This document shows positions 35,263 through 44,123 of a stretch of 63,951 bases of DNA, piece after piece; the stretch's first letter is position 1, and each line of letters begins with the position of its first letter. Source of the DNA: Lachnospiraceae bacterium (GTDB lineage: Bacteria > Bacillota > Clostridia > Lachnospirales > Lachnospiraceae); NCBI GenBank assembly GCA_016297945.1, contig JAEDFR010000004.1, forward strand, positions 1 to 63,951. The letters are read 5' to 3'. Below the pieces are notes generated by a model, which saw nothing but the letters and a program-made list of their open reading frames with translations, did not search any database and was not told the DNA's origin. Position numbers and translations under genes: made by a program.

Positions 35263-36300
35263 TTATTTTTCTGTAATCTGTTCTAATACTCTGATATCAG
35301 AATTGAATAATAATTTAATATTGTTAATACCGTATTTCAACATAGCAGTACGCTCAATACCAATACCAAAAGCAAATCCACTATATTCTTCGGAATCAAT
35401 TCCACAGTTTTCCAATACCTGTTTATTCACAACACCGGCACCTAAAATTTCAATCCAACCGGTACCCTTACATAAACTACATCCTTTTCCGCCACATTCA
35501 AAACAACTGCAGTCTACTTCTACAGAAGGCTCTGTAAAAGGGAAATAAGAAGGTCTTAATCTCGTTGTGGTATCTTCCCCGTAAATTTTCTTTACGAATA
35601 CGTCGAGCATTCCTTTTAAGTCACCTAAGGTAATTCCTTTATCAACGACAAGGCCTTCCATCTGGCTAAACATCGGAGAATGCGTTGCATCATCGTCTGA
35701 TCGGAAAACTTTACCGGGGGATAAAATCTTAATCGGCGGCTGTTTTTTCTCCATTACGTGAATCTGACCTGCAGAAGTCTGTGTACGAAGTAAAAATTCA
35801 GGGGATAAATAGAAGGTATCCTGCATATCCCTTGCCGGATGATCCTGCGGTGTATTTAAAGCTGTGAAGTTATAATAATCTGTCTCAATTTCACTACCTT
35901 CATAAATTTCAAATCCCATACCGGCAAAAATGTCGATCAATTGATTGCGAACCAGGGTAACCGGATGAAGATTGCCAATCTTTTGCGGTTCTGCAGGAAT
36001 AGACAAATCAATTTTTTCTTTTTCGTATCTGTGCTGAAGTTCTAAAGCTTTCATTTTTTCTTCCATTTCAGAAAAACGACCCAAAGCCCACTCTTTCAAT
36101 TCATTGACGCTTTTTCCATAGCCTGCTCTTTCTTCCGGAGCAAGATTACGCATTTCCTTCATCAATTCACTGATTTTACTCTTTTTACCTTCCAGATAAA
36201 CATTTTTGAATTCATAGAGCTCTTTTGAATTTTTCAAAACATTCAGCTCTGTTTCAATCTTTGCTTTTAATGCAGCAAGATTGCCAGTTAAGTTTTCCAT
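35263..36300 (-). CDS. pheS: Phenylalanyl-tRNA synthetase alpha subunit
   Basis: Predicted 345 aa. An N-terminal coiled coil (about 1-95) is followed by the class II catalytic core: ALNTPQDHPARDMQDTFY (motif 2 region), FFPF-type PSYFPFTEPSVEVD and GFAFGIGIERTAMLKYGI (motif 3, with the Ala near the Phe pocket). Expression with pheT is controlled by the upstream T-box. Confidence 0.97.
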   Translation of the reverse strand: MENLTGNLAALKAKIETELNVLKNSKELYEFKNVYLEGKKSKISELMKEMRNLAPEERAGYGKSVNELKEWALGRFSEMEEKMKALELQHRYEKEKIDLSIPAEPQKIGNLHPVTLVRNQLIDIFAGMGFEIYEGSEIETDYYNFTALNTPQDHPARDMQDTFYLSPEFLLRTQTSAGQIHVMEKKQPPIKILSPGKVFRSDDDATHSPMFSQMEGLVVDKGITLGDLKGMLDVFVKKIYGEDTTTRLRPSYFPFTEPSVEVDCSCFECGGKGCSLCKGTGWIEILGAGVVNKQVLENCGIDSEEYSGFAFGIGIERTAMLKYGINNIKLLFNSDIRVLEQITEK

Positions 36301-36399
36301 GCCCTTACCTCTTTCTATATTTTTTATTCATTATGAAATTGCATTTTATGCCATCAAACCAATCAAGCACTCTGTGTAACCACTTCAATTTCTCTACGT

Positions 36400-36655
36400 A
36401 AAAAATCCCATAGCACAAAACATGCTATGGGACGAAATATTCCGCGGTACCACCCAAGTTCCCGGAAACCGGGCACTCATAATTCGATTAACGCTCGAAC
36501 ACGTTGTCTTCTACTACTGTGAGTACATTCAAAGACAAAGCTCAGATGGGAAATTCATTTTTTACGAGAACCGAAGGAAGCTTTCAGCCGGTGACTTCCT
36601 CTCTCTGCCGGTGCATAAAAAACTACTGTGCATCTTCATCGCTTTTTAAATATTT
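36400..36655 (-). promoter_or_regulatory. T-box riboswitch leader of pheST
   Basis: On the minus strand the T-box sequence GGTGGTACCGCGG (antiterminator bulge; 36442-36454) is followed by a rho-independent terminator with a 10-bp stem (36406-36415 with 36423-36432) and a T-run. Upstream lies a Stem I-like region with paired GGAAG/CTTCC segments; a TTC triplet (36550-36552) on its 3' side is the candidate Phe specifier. Uncharged tRNA-Phe would stabilise the antiterminator and turn on pheST. The exact 5' end is approximate. Confidence 0.9.
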
Positions 36656-36673
36656 GATTTATATAACACATTC

Positions 36674-36702
36674 ATTCTAATAATTCTATGAAAAAAAGTC
36701 AA
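36674..36702 (-). promoter_or_regulatory. Promoter of the T-box-pheST transcript
   Basis: On the minus strand, -35 TTGACT (36697-36702) and -10 TAGAAT (36674-36679) are 17 nt apart, just before the T-box leader. Confidence 0.65.
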
Positions 36703-36775
36703 GTTGCTTTTATAAACATCCTACTTCATAACATTTCAAATAAGCATACTTATACTTTTTTCGTTTCCTGTAATT

Positions 36776-37618
36776 TCATTTCTTTTTTTCACCAATTCGA
36801 CCAATTAAAAATTCGGTTGCCGGCATCAGAAACTTACTGAGCAAGGCACCTAAAAACAAAAGATAAAAACCAAAATAAAACCATAACATCAAAATAGCGA
36901 TGGTCGACATGCTTCCATATATACTGGTGCCGGAAAAATATTTAACATAAACAGAAAAAGCATAGGAAAAACCGGACCATGTAATAGCCACAAATACAGC
37001 TCCGACAACCTGCGTTTTCCAATCAATCTTTTTATTCGGAATATAGGTAAATAATAATAAAAAAAACAAGCACAATAAAATAAAAATAAAAACAATTTTT
37101 AGCTGAGAGAATAAAATATTTAAAAAAGCCAGTTCCGGTATTTTTTCACCAAATATCTTTGCTATACTTTCACCAAACACACCAACCACTAAAGAAACCA
37201 GTATTAACACAACCATAATAACAGTGTAAATACTTGCTCTTATACGTTGAAAGAAATAGTTGTAAGGTGCATAAGAGTGATGAATGGCATTCAATCCTCT
37301 GATAATAGCAAGCATACCCTTTCCGGCAGACCAAATGGTAACAACTGCAGAAATAGATAAGATCGCCGGTGATTTATCAAATACATCCGAAACGGTACTG
37401 ACTGCAATCGGTACAAGATTTTTTGGTAATACCTGCGCCATTGCCGTCATAAGATCCGCCTCCGTTACAGGAGTATATGGTAATATAGAACATATCACTA
37501 ATAACATGGGAATCAGCGATAAAAACATAAAAAATGCTGCTGAAGATGCATAAGCACAAATATGACATTTCGTTACCTCTGACGAAAAGTTTTTGACCAG
37601 TAAATATAATTTTTTCAT
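36776..37618 (-). CDS. YihY/BrkB-family integral membrane protein
   Basis: Predicted 280 aa with about six membrane segments and the family motifs ASSAAFFMFLSLIPML, GMLAIIRGLNAIHHS and SGFSYAFSVYVKYFSG. Members were once called ribonuclease BN in error; true function is unsettled. ATG 37618 is favoured by GGAG 7 nt upstream and lies 2 nt from the end of the SpoIID-domain gene, so the two are coupled. Confidence 0.88.
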   Translation of the reverse strand: MKKLYLLVKNFSSEVTKCHICAYASSAAFFMFLSLIPMLLVICSILPYTPVTEADLMTAMAQVLPKNLVPIAVSTVSDVFDKSPAILSISAVVTIWSAGKGMLAIIRGLNAIHHSYAPYNYFFQRIRASIYTVIMVVLILVSLVVGVFGESIAKIFGEKIPELAFLNILFSQLKIVFIFILLCLFFLLLFTYIPNKKIDWKTQVVGAVFVAITWSGFSYAFSVYVKYFSGTSIYGSMSTIAILMLWFYFGFYLLFLGALLSKFLMPATEFLIGRIGEKKK

Positions 37619-37619
37619 C

Positions 37620-40103
37620 TTATAACTCCAAAACCTCAGCATTTTCAAAAAAGAACTTCAAAATATCGTTGCAAAGCCAGCCCTTATTCGCCATAGCTTT
37701 TGCACCATTCTGGCTCATACCAATGCCATGCCCATATCCCCCACCAGTTACCCGATAAGCAGATATTGAATTGGATGTTTCATCTATGGTGACGTCAATC
37801 ACCGCAAATGCACTGGGTAACAGAGTAGATACCGTACTCTGACTTTGATTTGCCCGTATCACATAGTCACAGTTATTGGCAAGTACAGCACGTACATTGT
37901 GTTCTCCGATGACTTTTATGCATCCTTCCGGTCCACTAAGAAGTAACTCGTCAATCACACCGCCGTCTTCCCTTTTTACAACTTCCATTCTTTCCAGTTT
38001 TGTAAAAACCGGAGGTGTTAACGGTTCATACTCTCCTGCTTCATTTAATGTCGCAACATTTTTCGAACCCGCTTCATATCTTTTTAACAGGTTTTGGTTT
38101 AATCTGTCAATATTTAGTGCGGTTTTATAAGTCCATCTGTACCAACCTTCTCCGGATTCATAATCCGATGACTGAATACTTGATATATAATTCCGGAATA
38201 TATCTTCATTCGTAATATCATCCGACAAAGTATCATCCGAAATATGTTTTGAAAGCATGTAGCGGTACTGGTCTGCATTACTTCCATGCCATGCATCAAT
38301 ATCAGTACCAAAACCACAAGACGTAGAATAATAATACACTTCCGCCGGATGATTATCAATTGTCAAAACCCAATCCTTCGTCTCTCTAATTGCTAACGTC
38401 GTATTCTCATTTTCTTTGATATTATTATATACCTGAAAAGCAGCACTGTCGTCTACATGCGCTCCATAAGACATCAATCCAGAATGAACCATTTTACCAT
38501 ATGCATAGGTTCTTGCACAGATGGCCTGTGCTTTCAAAGCTTCTGACGGATAAGAGGCCGGCATTTCGGATGGAACAACGGAATAAAGATATTCCTCTAA
38601 TAACACTTCATTGATTAACAGTAAGCCATCATTGGTTTCTGTTATTTCAAAATTTCCTCTGTAAGACGGTATCCCTTGATCTCTTTGAATGGATAAAACA
38701 GAGGTTTTTGCGAGGTTCGTTTCCGGACGCACAAAAATTCTACCGCTTTTTAAAATTTCATCTCCAATGGTAACAGAAAACTCCTCTCCGGCCATGTGTC
38801 TTTCATTATTAACCAAGTAATCCTGATCACAGGACAACGTAATACTTTCATGATAGGCAGAAGCAAAATTGGTTGTTTTTATGACAACACGGATATTATC
38901 CATATTTTCTTCACGTGTGACCAAGGCCGCGACAATGACACCATCTTTGTTTAATACAAAATCAGCAAAATCATACCCGATTTTCAAATCTGCCTTTGAA
39001 TAGATTTCCTTATTCCCATATAACTTGTATACAGGCAATTTTTGATTATACGCATAGGTTCCCGCTCCTTCTAATTCGATGCTATCATCGGATATACATA
39101 ATAGCTTTCCGCTGACACTCTCTTTATAAAGATCCAGATAAGAAATCCTTCCGTTTGAAAAAAATACATCCGCAATATTTTCAAATGAATCATATATTTC
39201 GCCGTTTTCTGTTTTAACCGGTTCAGAAAAAGTATGCAAATTCAGACGATAATCCTGATACTCAATGAATAATGCATCCGGTTGATTGGAAACAATAAAT
39301 GCAGTATTAATCTGAAAATCTTTTTGCTTCACATCATAATATTTGGATATATCCAGCAAAATATAATGATTACAAAATAAATACTTTGTATTTTGATATA
39401 ACTGATTTTGAACCAGCCCTTCCTGCAAATCATATAATCCCTGCGTCAGGTTTCCAACCAGAATATTGTTTTCAGACTGCATATCATAATATGCCATAGA
39501 CATATCATCCATCTGTACAAAAGAAGAAGTTGCTTCATCTAAAGTCTGGACATCTTTTCCATAGGCAAGAGGAATAATATCCTTTTTTGTTAATGCATTT
39601 TCTGCATGCAATGTATCCCATAGAGAATAAAAAAATGTAAAAAAGTCATCCGCAAGTATTTTTGATTGATCTTTGGAATAATCCACAAATAAAGCTTCCG
39701 TCTTCTTTATGATATCACCTTCCGACAAGGGATAAAGCTCTTTTAAAACTTCAATCATATACAAAGCTTCTGATTTTGTTAAATAAAGAGGAGTTTCTGT
39801 CGGCTTAGGATCATTCTTTTTCTCCTCCTTCTGACCTACTTTTTTACTATCATTTTGAAGATTCTTTTCATCTGGATTCAGATATTCGGAAATTTCATTT
39901 GTATTGATTGATTTTGTATAGAAATCCTCGTCCCTACAACACAAATAGGCAAATAATATGTAGGCATCCTCTCTCTCCATTAATATCCCGGATTTTTCGG
40001 ATACATCTTTTCGTTTCATAAAAACAATAATCAGACTGATGAAAACAGCCAACACAAATAAAATACCAACCAGCCATAGAATTGCTTTTTTATTTTTTTT
40101 CAT
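37620..40103 (-). CDS. SpoIID/LytB-domain membrane-anchored protein
   Basis: Predicted 827 aa. One N-terminal membrane anchor (about 7-28) leads to a long extracellular N-terminal region (about 45-400) with no family I recognise. The C-terminal SpoIID/LytB domain (about 480-820) has EEYLYSVVPSEMPASYPSEALKAQA, ARTYAY, YYYSTSCGF and the end motif GYGHGIGMSQNGAKAMA. SpoIID-type domains are lytic transglycosylases or amidase activators acting on peptidoglycan. At this length it is not canonical SpoIID (about 340 aa) but a longer paralogue. The start has GGGAG 7 nt upstream. Confidence 0.85.
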   Translation of the reverse strand: MKKNKKAILWLVGILFVLAVFISLIIVFMKRKDVSEKSGILMEREDAYILFAYLCCRDEDFYTKSINTNEISEYLNPDEKNLQNDSKKVGQKEEKKNDPKPTETPLYLTKSEALYMIEVLKELYPLSEGDIIKKTEALFVDYSKDQSKILADDFFTFFYSLWDTLHAENALTKKDIIPLAYGKDVQTLDEATSSFVQMDDMSMAYYDMQSENNILVGNLTQGLYDLQEGLVQNQLYQNTKYLFCNHYILLDISKYYDVKQKDFQINTAFIVSNQPDALFIEYQDYRLNLHTFSEPVKTENGEIYDSFENIADVFFSNGRISYLDLYKESVSGKLLCISDDSIELEGAGTYAYNQKLPVYKLYGNKEIYSKADLKIGYDFADFVLNKDGVIVAALVTREENMDNIRVVIKTTNFASAYHESITLSCDQDYLVNNERHMAGEEFSVTIGDEILKSGRIFVRPETNLAKTSVLSIQRDQGIPSYRGNFEITETNDGLLLINEVLLEEYLYSVVPSEMPASYPSEALKAQAICARTYAYGKMVHSGLMSYGAHVDDSAAFQVYNNIKENENTTLAIRETKDWVLTIDNHPAEVYYYSTSCGFGTDIDAWHGSNADQYRYMLSKHISDDTLSDDITNEDIFRNYISSIQSSDYESGEGWYRWTYKTALNIDRLNQNLLKRYEAGSKNVATLNEAGEYEPLTPPVFTKLERMEVVKREDGGVIDELLLSGPEGCIKVIGEHNVRAVLANNCDYVIRANQSQSTVSTLLPSAFAVIDVTIDETSNSISAYRVTGGGYGHGIGMSQNGAKAMANKGWLCNDILKFFFENAEVLEL

Positions 40104-40172
40104 TGTAAATCTCCCAAACCGCGCAAAGACATTGTTAATGCACTTATTGCCATTCACTTATTGCATTAACAT

Positions 40173-40200
40173 GAAAAAACAGCCCATTCGAGCTGTTTTT
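40173..40200 (-). terminator. Terminator of the 6S-like RNA
   Basis: On the minus strand AAAAACAGC (40192-40200) pairs with GCTGTTTTTT (40174-40183); the U-rich arm ends the transcript of the upstream RNA gene and precedes the SpoIID-domain gene. Confidence 0.75.
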
Positions 40201-40204
40201 CATT

Positions 40205-40384
40205 CGTTCCCAAAATGTCGGCTCACGTATTTTGACGCCTAGCTAACGCCAGGTGGGCGACCTCACCTTTACTTCTGAAGTCCACTACACTTAATGGGAG
40301 GCGTGTCATCCGTAAAGTTTATTGGAATCCCGTTCAAATTCAATGTAGGTTCAAAACAACATGAGTTATCGAACATTTCAGGTA
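40205..40384 (-). ncRNA. ssrS: Probable 6S RNA (RNA polymerase-binding regulator)
   Basis: This gene-free 320-bp stretch holds a defined RNA unit: promoter, about 180 nt of non-coding sequence and a terminator. The RNA starts near CCTGAAATGTTCG, similar to the 5' end of known 6S RNAs (CTGAGATGTTCG in E. coli), and its 3' end (CGACATTTTGGG) pairs with it to close a long stem. The centre, with GAACC..GGGATTCC and CACCTGGCG segments, can form the interrupted hairpin typical of the family. 6S RNA imitates an open promoter and sequesters sigma-A polymerase. Ends are approximate; identification is from memory of the family, not a covariance search. Confidence 0.7.
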
Positions 40385-40389
40385 GTTTT

Positions 40390-40418
40390 ATTATACGAAA
40401 AGATTACATAAAATACAA
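40390..40418 (-). promoter_or_regulatory. Promoter of the 6S-like RNA
   Basis: On the minus strand, -35 TTGTAT (40413-40418) and a perfect -10 TATAAT (40390-40395) are 17 nt apart; initiation near 40384 fits the start of the predicted closing stem. Confidence 0.65.
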
Positions 40419-40425
40419 CCGTTAA

Positions 40426-41508
40426 TTATCTGTTTTCTTTGACAGTTTTTAACACTAAACGCCCTGTTTCTTTAAATAACTCCTTCGATTCGGGATCTAA
40501 TTTTTTGACCGAATCGATTAATCCGACAAGATTTTTCAGCCGTATTTCACCAAGCTTTTTCGCTTCCGTTGATTCTAATGCATCAAAAATGATACCAACA
40601 AACTGTTTACGCTGTTCCAGTGTTAATTTATCCATACATTCACTGATTGCAAGGTGTGCAAGGGTCGCTTCTTTGGAAAGTTCTTTTTCTCTAACAAAGG
40701 AATTCCGGTTCAAACACCATGATAGCGGATTATGTTGCATAATGCCTTTTGCTGTACTCTTAACAACTACTTCATTTTGTCCATGCGTTAAAACATTTCC
40801 AATGATTGACTCATATGGTAAATACCAAAAGATTTTTTCACTGATATTTTGATACGAATCGCAGGAAAAAAAATCTTCCAAAAATCCCGGACCATCCAGA
40901 CAATACACCTTTAGCAGTCTTTTTTGTCCGAGTTTCCCCCCTCTTACAGCACTATATACGGATAAATTTCCGCCTTTGGAATGCCCCATGATACGAACTT
41001 TACCCTTTAGTGAACGCAACACTTCACGATAGTATAATGCAGCTTCTTTTTGAGCCGGCAGCACATCTAAAAAAGCCATATTAAAATCTTCACGCCAACC
41101 GACAATGGTATCATCCGTTCCTCGATAAACGATGTAGAGTTCTCCGTTATTATTCTGAAATGTAACTGCTGCAAACTGTTTTTCATTTTCCTCATCAATA
41201 TGATTTATATATCCTGATAAACGTAAATTTTTATATCGGTTGCACTGTGCCAAAGTCAGAAAAAGTGTAATTACCTCTTCCGGGATAATCAGGCCGGTTT
41301 TATGATATTTCTTTTCTTCCAAATGTGTTGTCAATAGTTCTGCAGCTTGACAAAAAGGAATCTGTTCCTTTAAATCAGATGATACGATTCTGTCTAATTC
41401 AACATATGTGGCCATACTAAGAGCTAATGCATCAACCTCATTAAATGGGTCTTGAAAAAATGTCAAATCTCCTCTCCAATTGAGATAATCATTGATCTTA
41501 TTTGTCAT
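40426..41508 (-). CDS. Mbeg1-like (DUF2974) alpha/beta-hydrolase
   Basis: Predicted 360 aa. The nucleophile elbow is MGHSKGGNLS; YRGTDDTIVGWREDFN and VYCLDGPGF are the other Mbeg1/DUF2974 features. The protein is soluble and has no signal peptide. It is lipase-like by fold; the substrate is unknown. GGAG is 8 nt before ATG 41508; the upstream in-frame ATG at 41529 has none. Confidence 0.85.
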   Translation of the reverse strand: MTNKINDYLNWRGDLTFFQDPFNEVDALALSMATYVELDRIVSSDLKEQIPFCQAAELLTTHLEEKKYHKTGLIIPEEVITLFLTLAQCNRYKNLRLSGYINHIDEENEKQFAAVTFQNNNGELYIVYRGTDDTIVGWREDFNMAFLDVLPAQKEAALYYREVLRSLKGKVRIMGHSKGGNLSVYSAVRGGKLGQKRLLKVYCLDGPGFLEDFFSCDSYQNISEKIFWYLPYESIIGNVLTHGQNEVVVKSTAKGIMQHNPLSWCLNRNSFVREKELSKEATLAHLAISECMDKLTLEQRKQFVGIIFDALESTEAKKLGEIRLKNLVGLIDSVKKLDPESKELFKETGRLVLKTVKENR

Positions 41509-41620
41509 CATTATCACTCCAATTTTCATAATTCTGACAGATTGATACGCACTTTGTTGGTATCATGGGGTCAAAATACCTTTTTGCCCCCAACATCATA
41601 TCATTTATATTATATACATA

Positions 41621-41651
41621 AGTGAGTGGAAAAAAACTTTTCCCACTCACT
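41621..41651. terminator. Hairpin between thrC and the Mbeg1-like gene
   Basis: A perfect 9-bp stem AGTGAGTGG/CCACTCACT, extendable by A-T pairs, lies 36 nt past the thrC stop. It has no clear U-run, so its efficiency as a terminator is doubtful. Confidence 0.45.
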
Positions 41652-41686
41652 CATCAATAACTCTCTTATTCTCACATATGAATCAA

Positions 41687-43174
41687 CTATATTCCAAGAA
41701 ATTTCTTAACAACAGATTCCATTTCTTCTTTTTCGCAGACTGTATCATGTAAAACAGGCGCTGTCCGGATTTCTTCAATTGCACGAGGAACATCCGTATT
41801 TGAAATCTTGGATAATTCATCAACCAAAGCAAAATCTTCCATGGAATCATACTTTTGGTCAATGGCCTTCATCACACTTCTTGTAAATTTATAAGGACTT
41901 GCCGTAGAAGCAATGATGGTTTTGGTTTCATCCTTTGTTTCTTCACGATACTTTTTATAAGCAGCTGCTGCAACAGCCGTATGCGTATCAATTACATAAC
42001 CATATTGCTCATATAATTCCCTGATCATGTCAAAACATTCATCTTCAGAAGCATAACCACCAATAAAATCCTGAAGCTTTGCTCTCATATCAGATGTGAT
42101 TTCATATTCCCCGTTTGATTTTAGTGATTCCATTAATTCTGCATTTTTAACAGGATCATCTCCTGCAATACGATAAATTAAACGTTCAAGATTGGATGAA
42201 ATCAGAATATCCATTGAAGGGGAACTCGTCAAAATAAACTCACGGTTTCTGTCATATTTGCCGCTGGCAAAAAAATCAAATAACACTTTATTGTCATTGG
42301 AAGCACAGAGCAATTTCTGAATCGGAACACCCATATTTTTTGCATAATATGCCGCTAGAATATTTCCAAAGTTTCCGGTTGGAACCACAACATTCATTGC
42401 CTCTCCGTTTTTAATACGATCCTGACCTAAAAGCATTGCATAAGAATAAACATAATAAACAATCTGGGGCACCAGACGTCCGATATTGATAGAATTAGCA
42501 GATGAAAACTGGAAACCTGCTGCATCCAGTTCTTTTGCAAGCTCTGCATCTCCAAATAAATTTTTCACTCCGGTCTGGGCATCGTCAAAATTGCCATGAA
42601 TACCAACAACATGTGTATTCGCACCTTTTTGGGTAACCATCTGTTTTTCCTGAATCGGACTTACTCCGTTTTTAGGGTAAAAGACAATAATACGTGTTCC
42701 TTCTACATCGGCAAATCCGGCTAAAGCTGCTTTTCCGGTATCTCCACTGGTCGCAGTCAGAATGACAATTTCATTTTTTACTTGATTTTTCTTTGCTGAT
42801 GTCGTTAAAAGATGAGGCAAAATCGATAAAGCCATATCTTTAAATGCGATTGTCGCACCATGATAAAGCTCCAGATAATATGCGTTACCAGCTTCCGTCA
42901 ATGGTGCAATTACTTCTGTATCAAACTTATCATCATAGGCTTTGTTTATACAGGATTTTAGTTCTTCTTCTGTAAAATCGGTCAGAAATAACTTCATAAC
43001 TTCATATGCAACCTGCTGATATGTCATATCTGCCAGTTTTTCCAAAGAAACATCCAAAGTCGGAATCTTCATAGGTACAAATAAACCGCCATCGTCAGCA
43101 AGTCCTTTTAAGATTGCTTTCGACGCTGTTACAGGTTCACTGTTACTTCTGGTACTTTTGTATAAAATCTCCAT
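41687..43174 (-). CDS. thrC: Threonine synthase
   Basis: Predicted 495 aa. The PLP lysine lies in GATIAFKDMALS; TATSGDTGKAALAGF binds the PLP phosphate; SANSINIGRLVPQIVYYVY is also typical. It makes threonine from O-phosphohomoserine. ATG 43174 has GAGG 8 nt upstream; an in-frame TTG two codons earlier is less likely. The gene is alone, with its own promoter, no homoserine genes adjoining. Confidence 0.97.
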   Translation of the reverse strand: MEILYKSTRSNSEPVTASKAILKGLADDGGLFVPMKIPTLDVSLEKLADMTYQQVAYEVMKLFLTDFTEEELKSCINKAYDDKFDTEVIAPLTEAGNAYYLELYHGATIAFKDMALSILPHLLTTSAKKNQVKNEIVILTATSGDTGKAALAGFADVEGTRIIVFYPKNGVSPIQEKQMVTQKGANTHVVGIHGNFDDAQTGVKNLFGDAELAKELDAAGFQFSSANSINIGRLVPQIVYYVYSYAMLLGQDRIKNGEAMNVVVPTGNFGNILAAYYAKNMGVPIQKLLCASNDNKVLFDFFASGKYDRNREFILTSSPSMDILISSNLERLIYRIAGDDPVKNAELMESLKSNGEYEITSDMRAKLQDFIGGYASEDECFDMIRELYEQYGYVIDTHTAVAAAAYKKYREETKDETKTIIASTASPYKFTRSVMKAIDQKYDSMEDFALVDELSKISNTDVPRAIEEIRTAPVLHDTVCEKEEMESVVKKFLGI

Positions 43175-43210
43175 AATCAAATCCTCTAATCGTATTTATT
43201 TTACGGCGAT

Positions 43211-43239
43211 ATTATAACACAGGGTTGTTTTAAAGGCAA
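43211..43239 (-). promoter_or_regulatory. Promoter of thrC
   Basis: On the minus strand, -35 TTGCCT (43234-43239) and perfect -10 TATAAT (43211-43216) are 17 nt apart. The leader of about 30 nt leaves no room for a T-box. Confidence 0.6.
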
Positions 43240-43296
43240 TGAAAAGGAATAAAATGTATCGTTTTTTCAACCGATCTGATATCTCTATTCAAATTT

Positions 43297-43926
43297 CTAT
43301 TTAAAAAAGCTATGCCTTCCATAATCAAAAACATGGTTTAATTTTGTATAAAACCAACTGCTTTTTTCCGGTGAAACTGCAGCGGAAGAAATGAAATACA
43401 ACGCACCTTTTGAAATGTCTTCTCCGTATAGAGCCCTTTTTACTGCTTCTTTCGTTTCATTTGATACTTTTACACTCTTGATTCTACCGTTGTATGCCGT
43501 TGAAAACTGTACTTTTCCTCCGTTTGACTGGTATACAACATCATATACATTGGATGGAAATTTTTCACTGTTAACACGATTTAATACAACATTTGCAACC
43601 AGAAGCTTTCCGTTTTCATCCTCACATCCCGCTTCCGCTTCTACCACCCGTAATAATGTATCATAATCTAAATTTGACAATTCATATACATATTCTCTCG
43701 TCATAACATCCGAATCAATCACATGCGCCTTGGACGCCAAATCCGGAGTATCAACCAGATTTCTTTGAAAATCACCGGAACCATCATCTCCATATTCAAT
43801 AATCATCTTCTCCTGTTCATGTTTTTGATTCATCGTTTGTATTTTCTGTGTTGTTATCTCTATGGTAAAGATACTTAAGAATGCCACATAACAAAAAACC
43901 ATGACATTCAAATATTTCTTTTTCAT
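43297..43926 (-). CDS. SleB/CwlJ-type cell-wall hydrolase
   Basis: Predicted 209 aa. A signal anchor (about 5-27) precedes a Hydrolase_2 domain (about 90-205) with the catalytic-Glu segment RVVEAEAGCEDENGKLLVANVVLNR and the ALYFISS/WFYTKL end. Such enzymes are lytic transglycosylases acting on spore cortex or vegetative peptidoglycan. No YpeB partner is adjacent. It is divergent from the AP2-like gene across a 197-nt spacer. Confidence 0.88.
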   Translation of the reverse strand: MKKKYLNVMVFCYVAFLSIFTIEITTQKIQTMNQKHEQEKMIIEYGDDGSGDFQRNLVDTPDLASKAHVIDSDVMTREYVYELSNLDYDTLLRVVEAEAGCEDENGKLLVANVVLNRVNSEKFPSNVYDVVYQSNGGKVQFSTAYNGRIKSVKVSNETKEAVKRALYGEDISKGALYFISSAAVSPEKSSWFYTKLNHVFDYGRHSFFK

Positions 43927-44040
43927 AGATTCTCCTTTTTTTGAAAAATAATTCCAATTATTATTACATTAATAGTTTATACAAGCTGTCTGTAAAATAT
44001 TACAAAAATATTGCAAAATTTTTATGAAGCTGAAATTTTA

Positions 44041-44086
44041 TGTAATTATTCAGTAGCACATTTTTATATAGTTCTGAATAATTACA
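44041..44086. promoter_or_regulatory. Perfect 13-bp inverted repeat upstream of the AP2-like gene
   Basis: TGTAATTATTCAG (44041-44053) is repeated exactly in reverse complement (44074-44086) with a 20-bp spacer; the centres are 33 bp apart, about three helical turns. The right arm ends 2 bp before the -35 box at 44089. It looks like a paired binding site for a dimeric regulator, plausibly the AP2-like protein itself. Confidence 0.65.
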
Positions 44087-44088
44087 AA

Positions 44089-44117
44089 TTGAGAATATAT
44101 AATGGTAATGTTATAAT
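44089..44117 (+). promoter_or_regulatory. Promoter that predicts a leaderless mRNA
   Basis: -35 TTGAGA (44089-44094) and perfect -10 TATAAT (44112-44117) are 17 nt apart. Only 6 nt separate the -10 box from the ATG at 44124, so transcription would start at or within a base or two of the start codon; no Shine-Dalgarno sequence is present. Confidence 0.65.
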
Positions 44118-44123
44118 CAGAAT

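Noticed and set aside
36422..36649. 75-codon plus-strand frame upstream of pheS
   Set aside because: It lies opposite the T-box leader, whose conserved RNA motifs explain the sequence.
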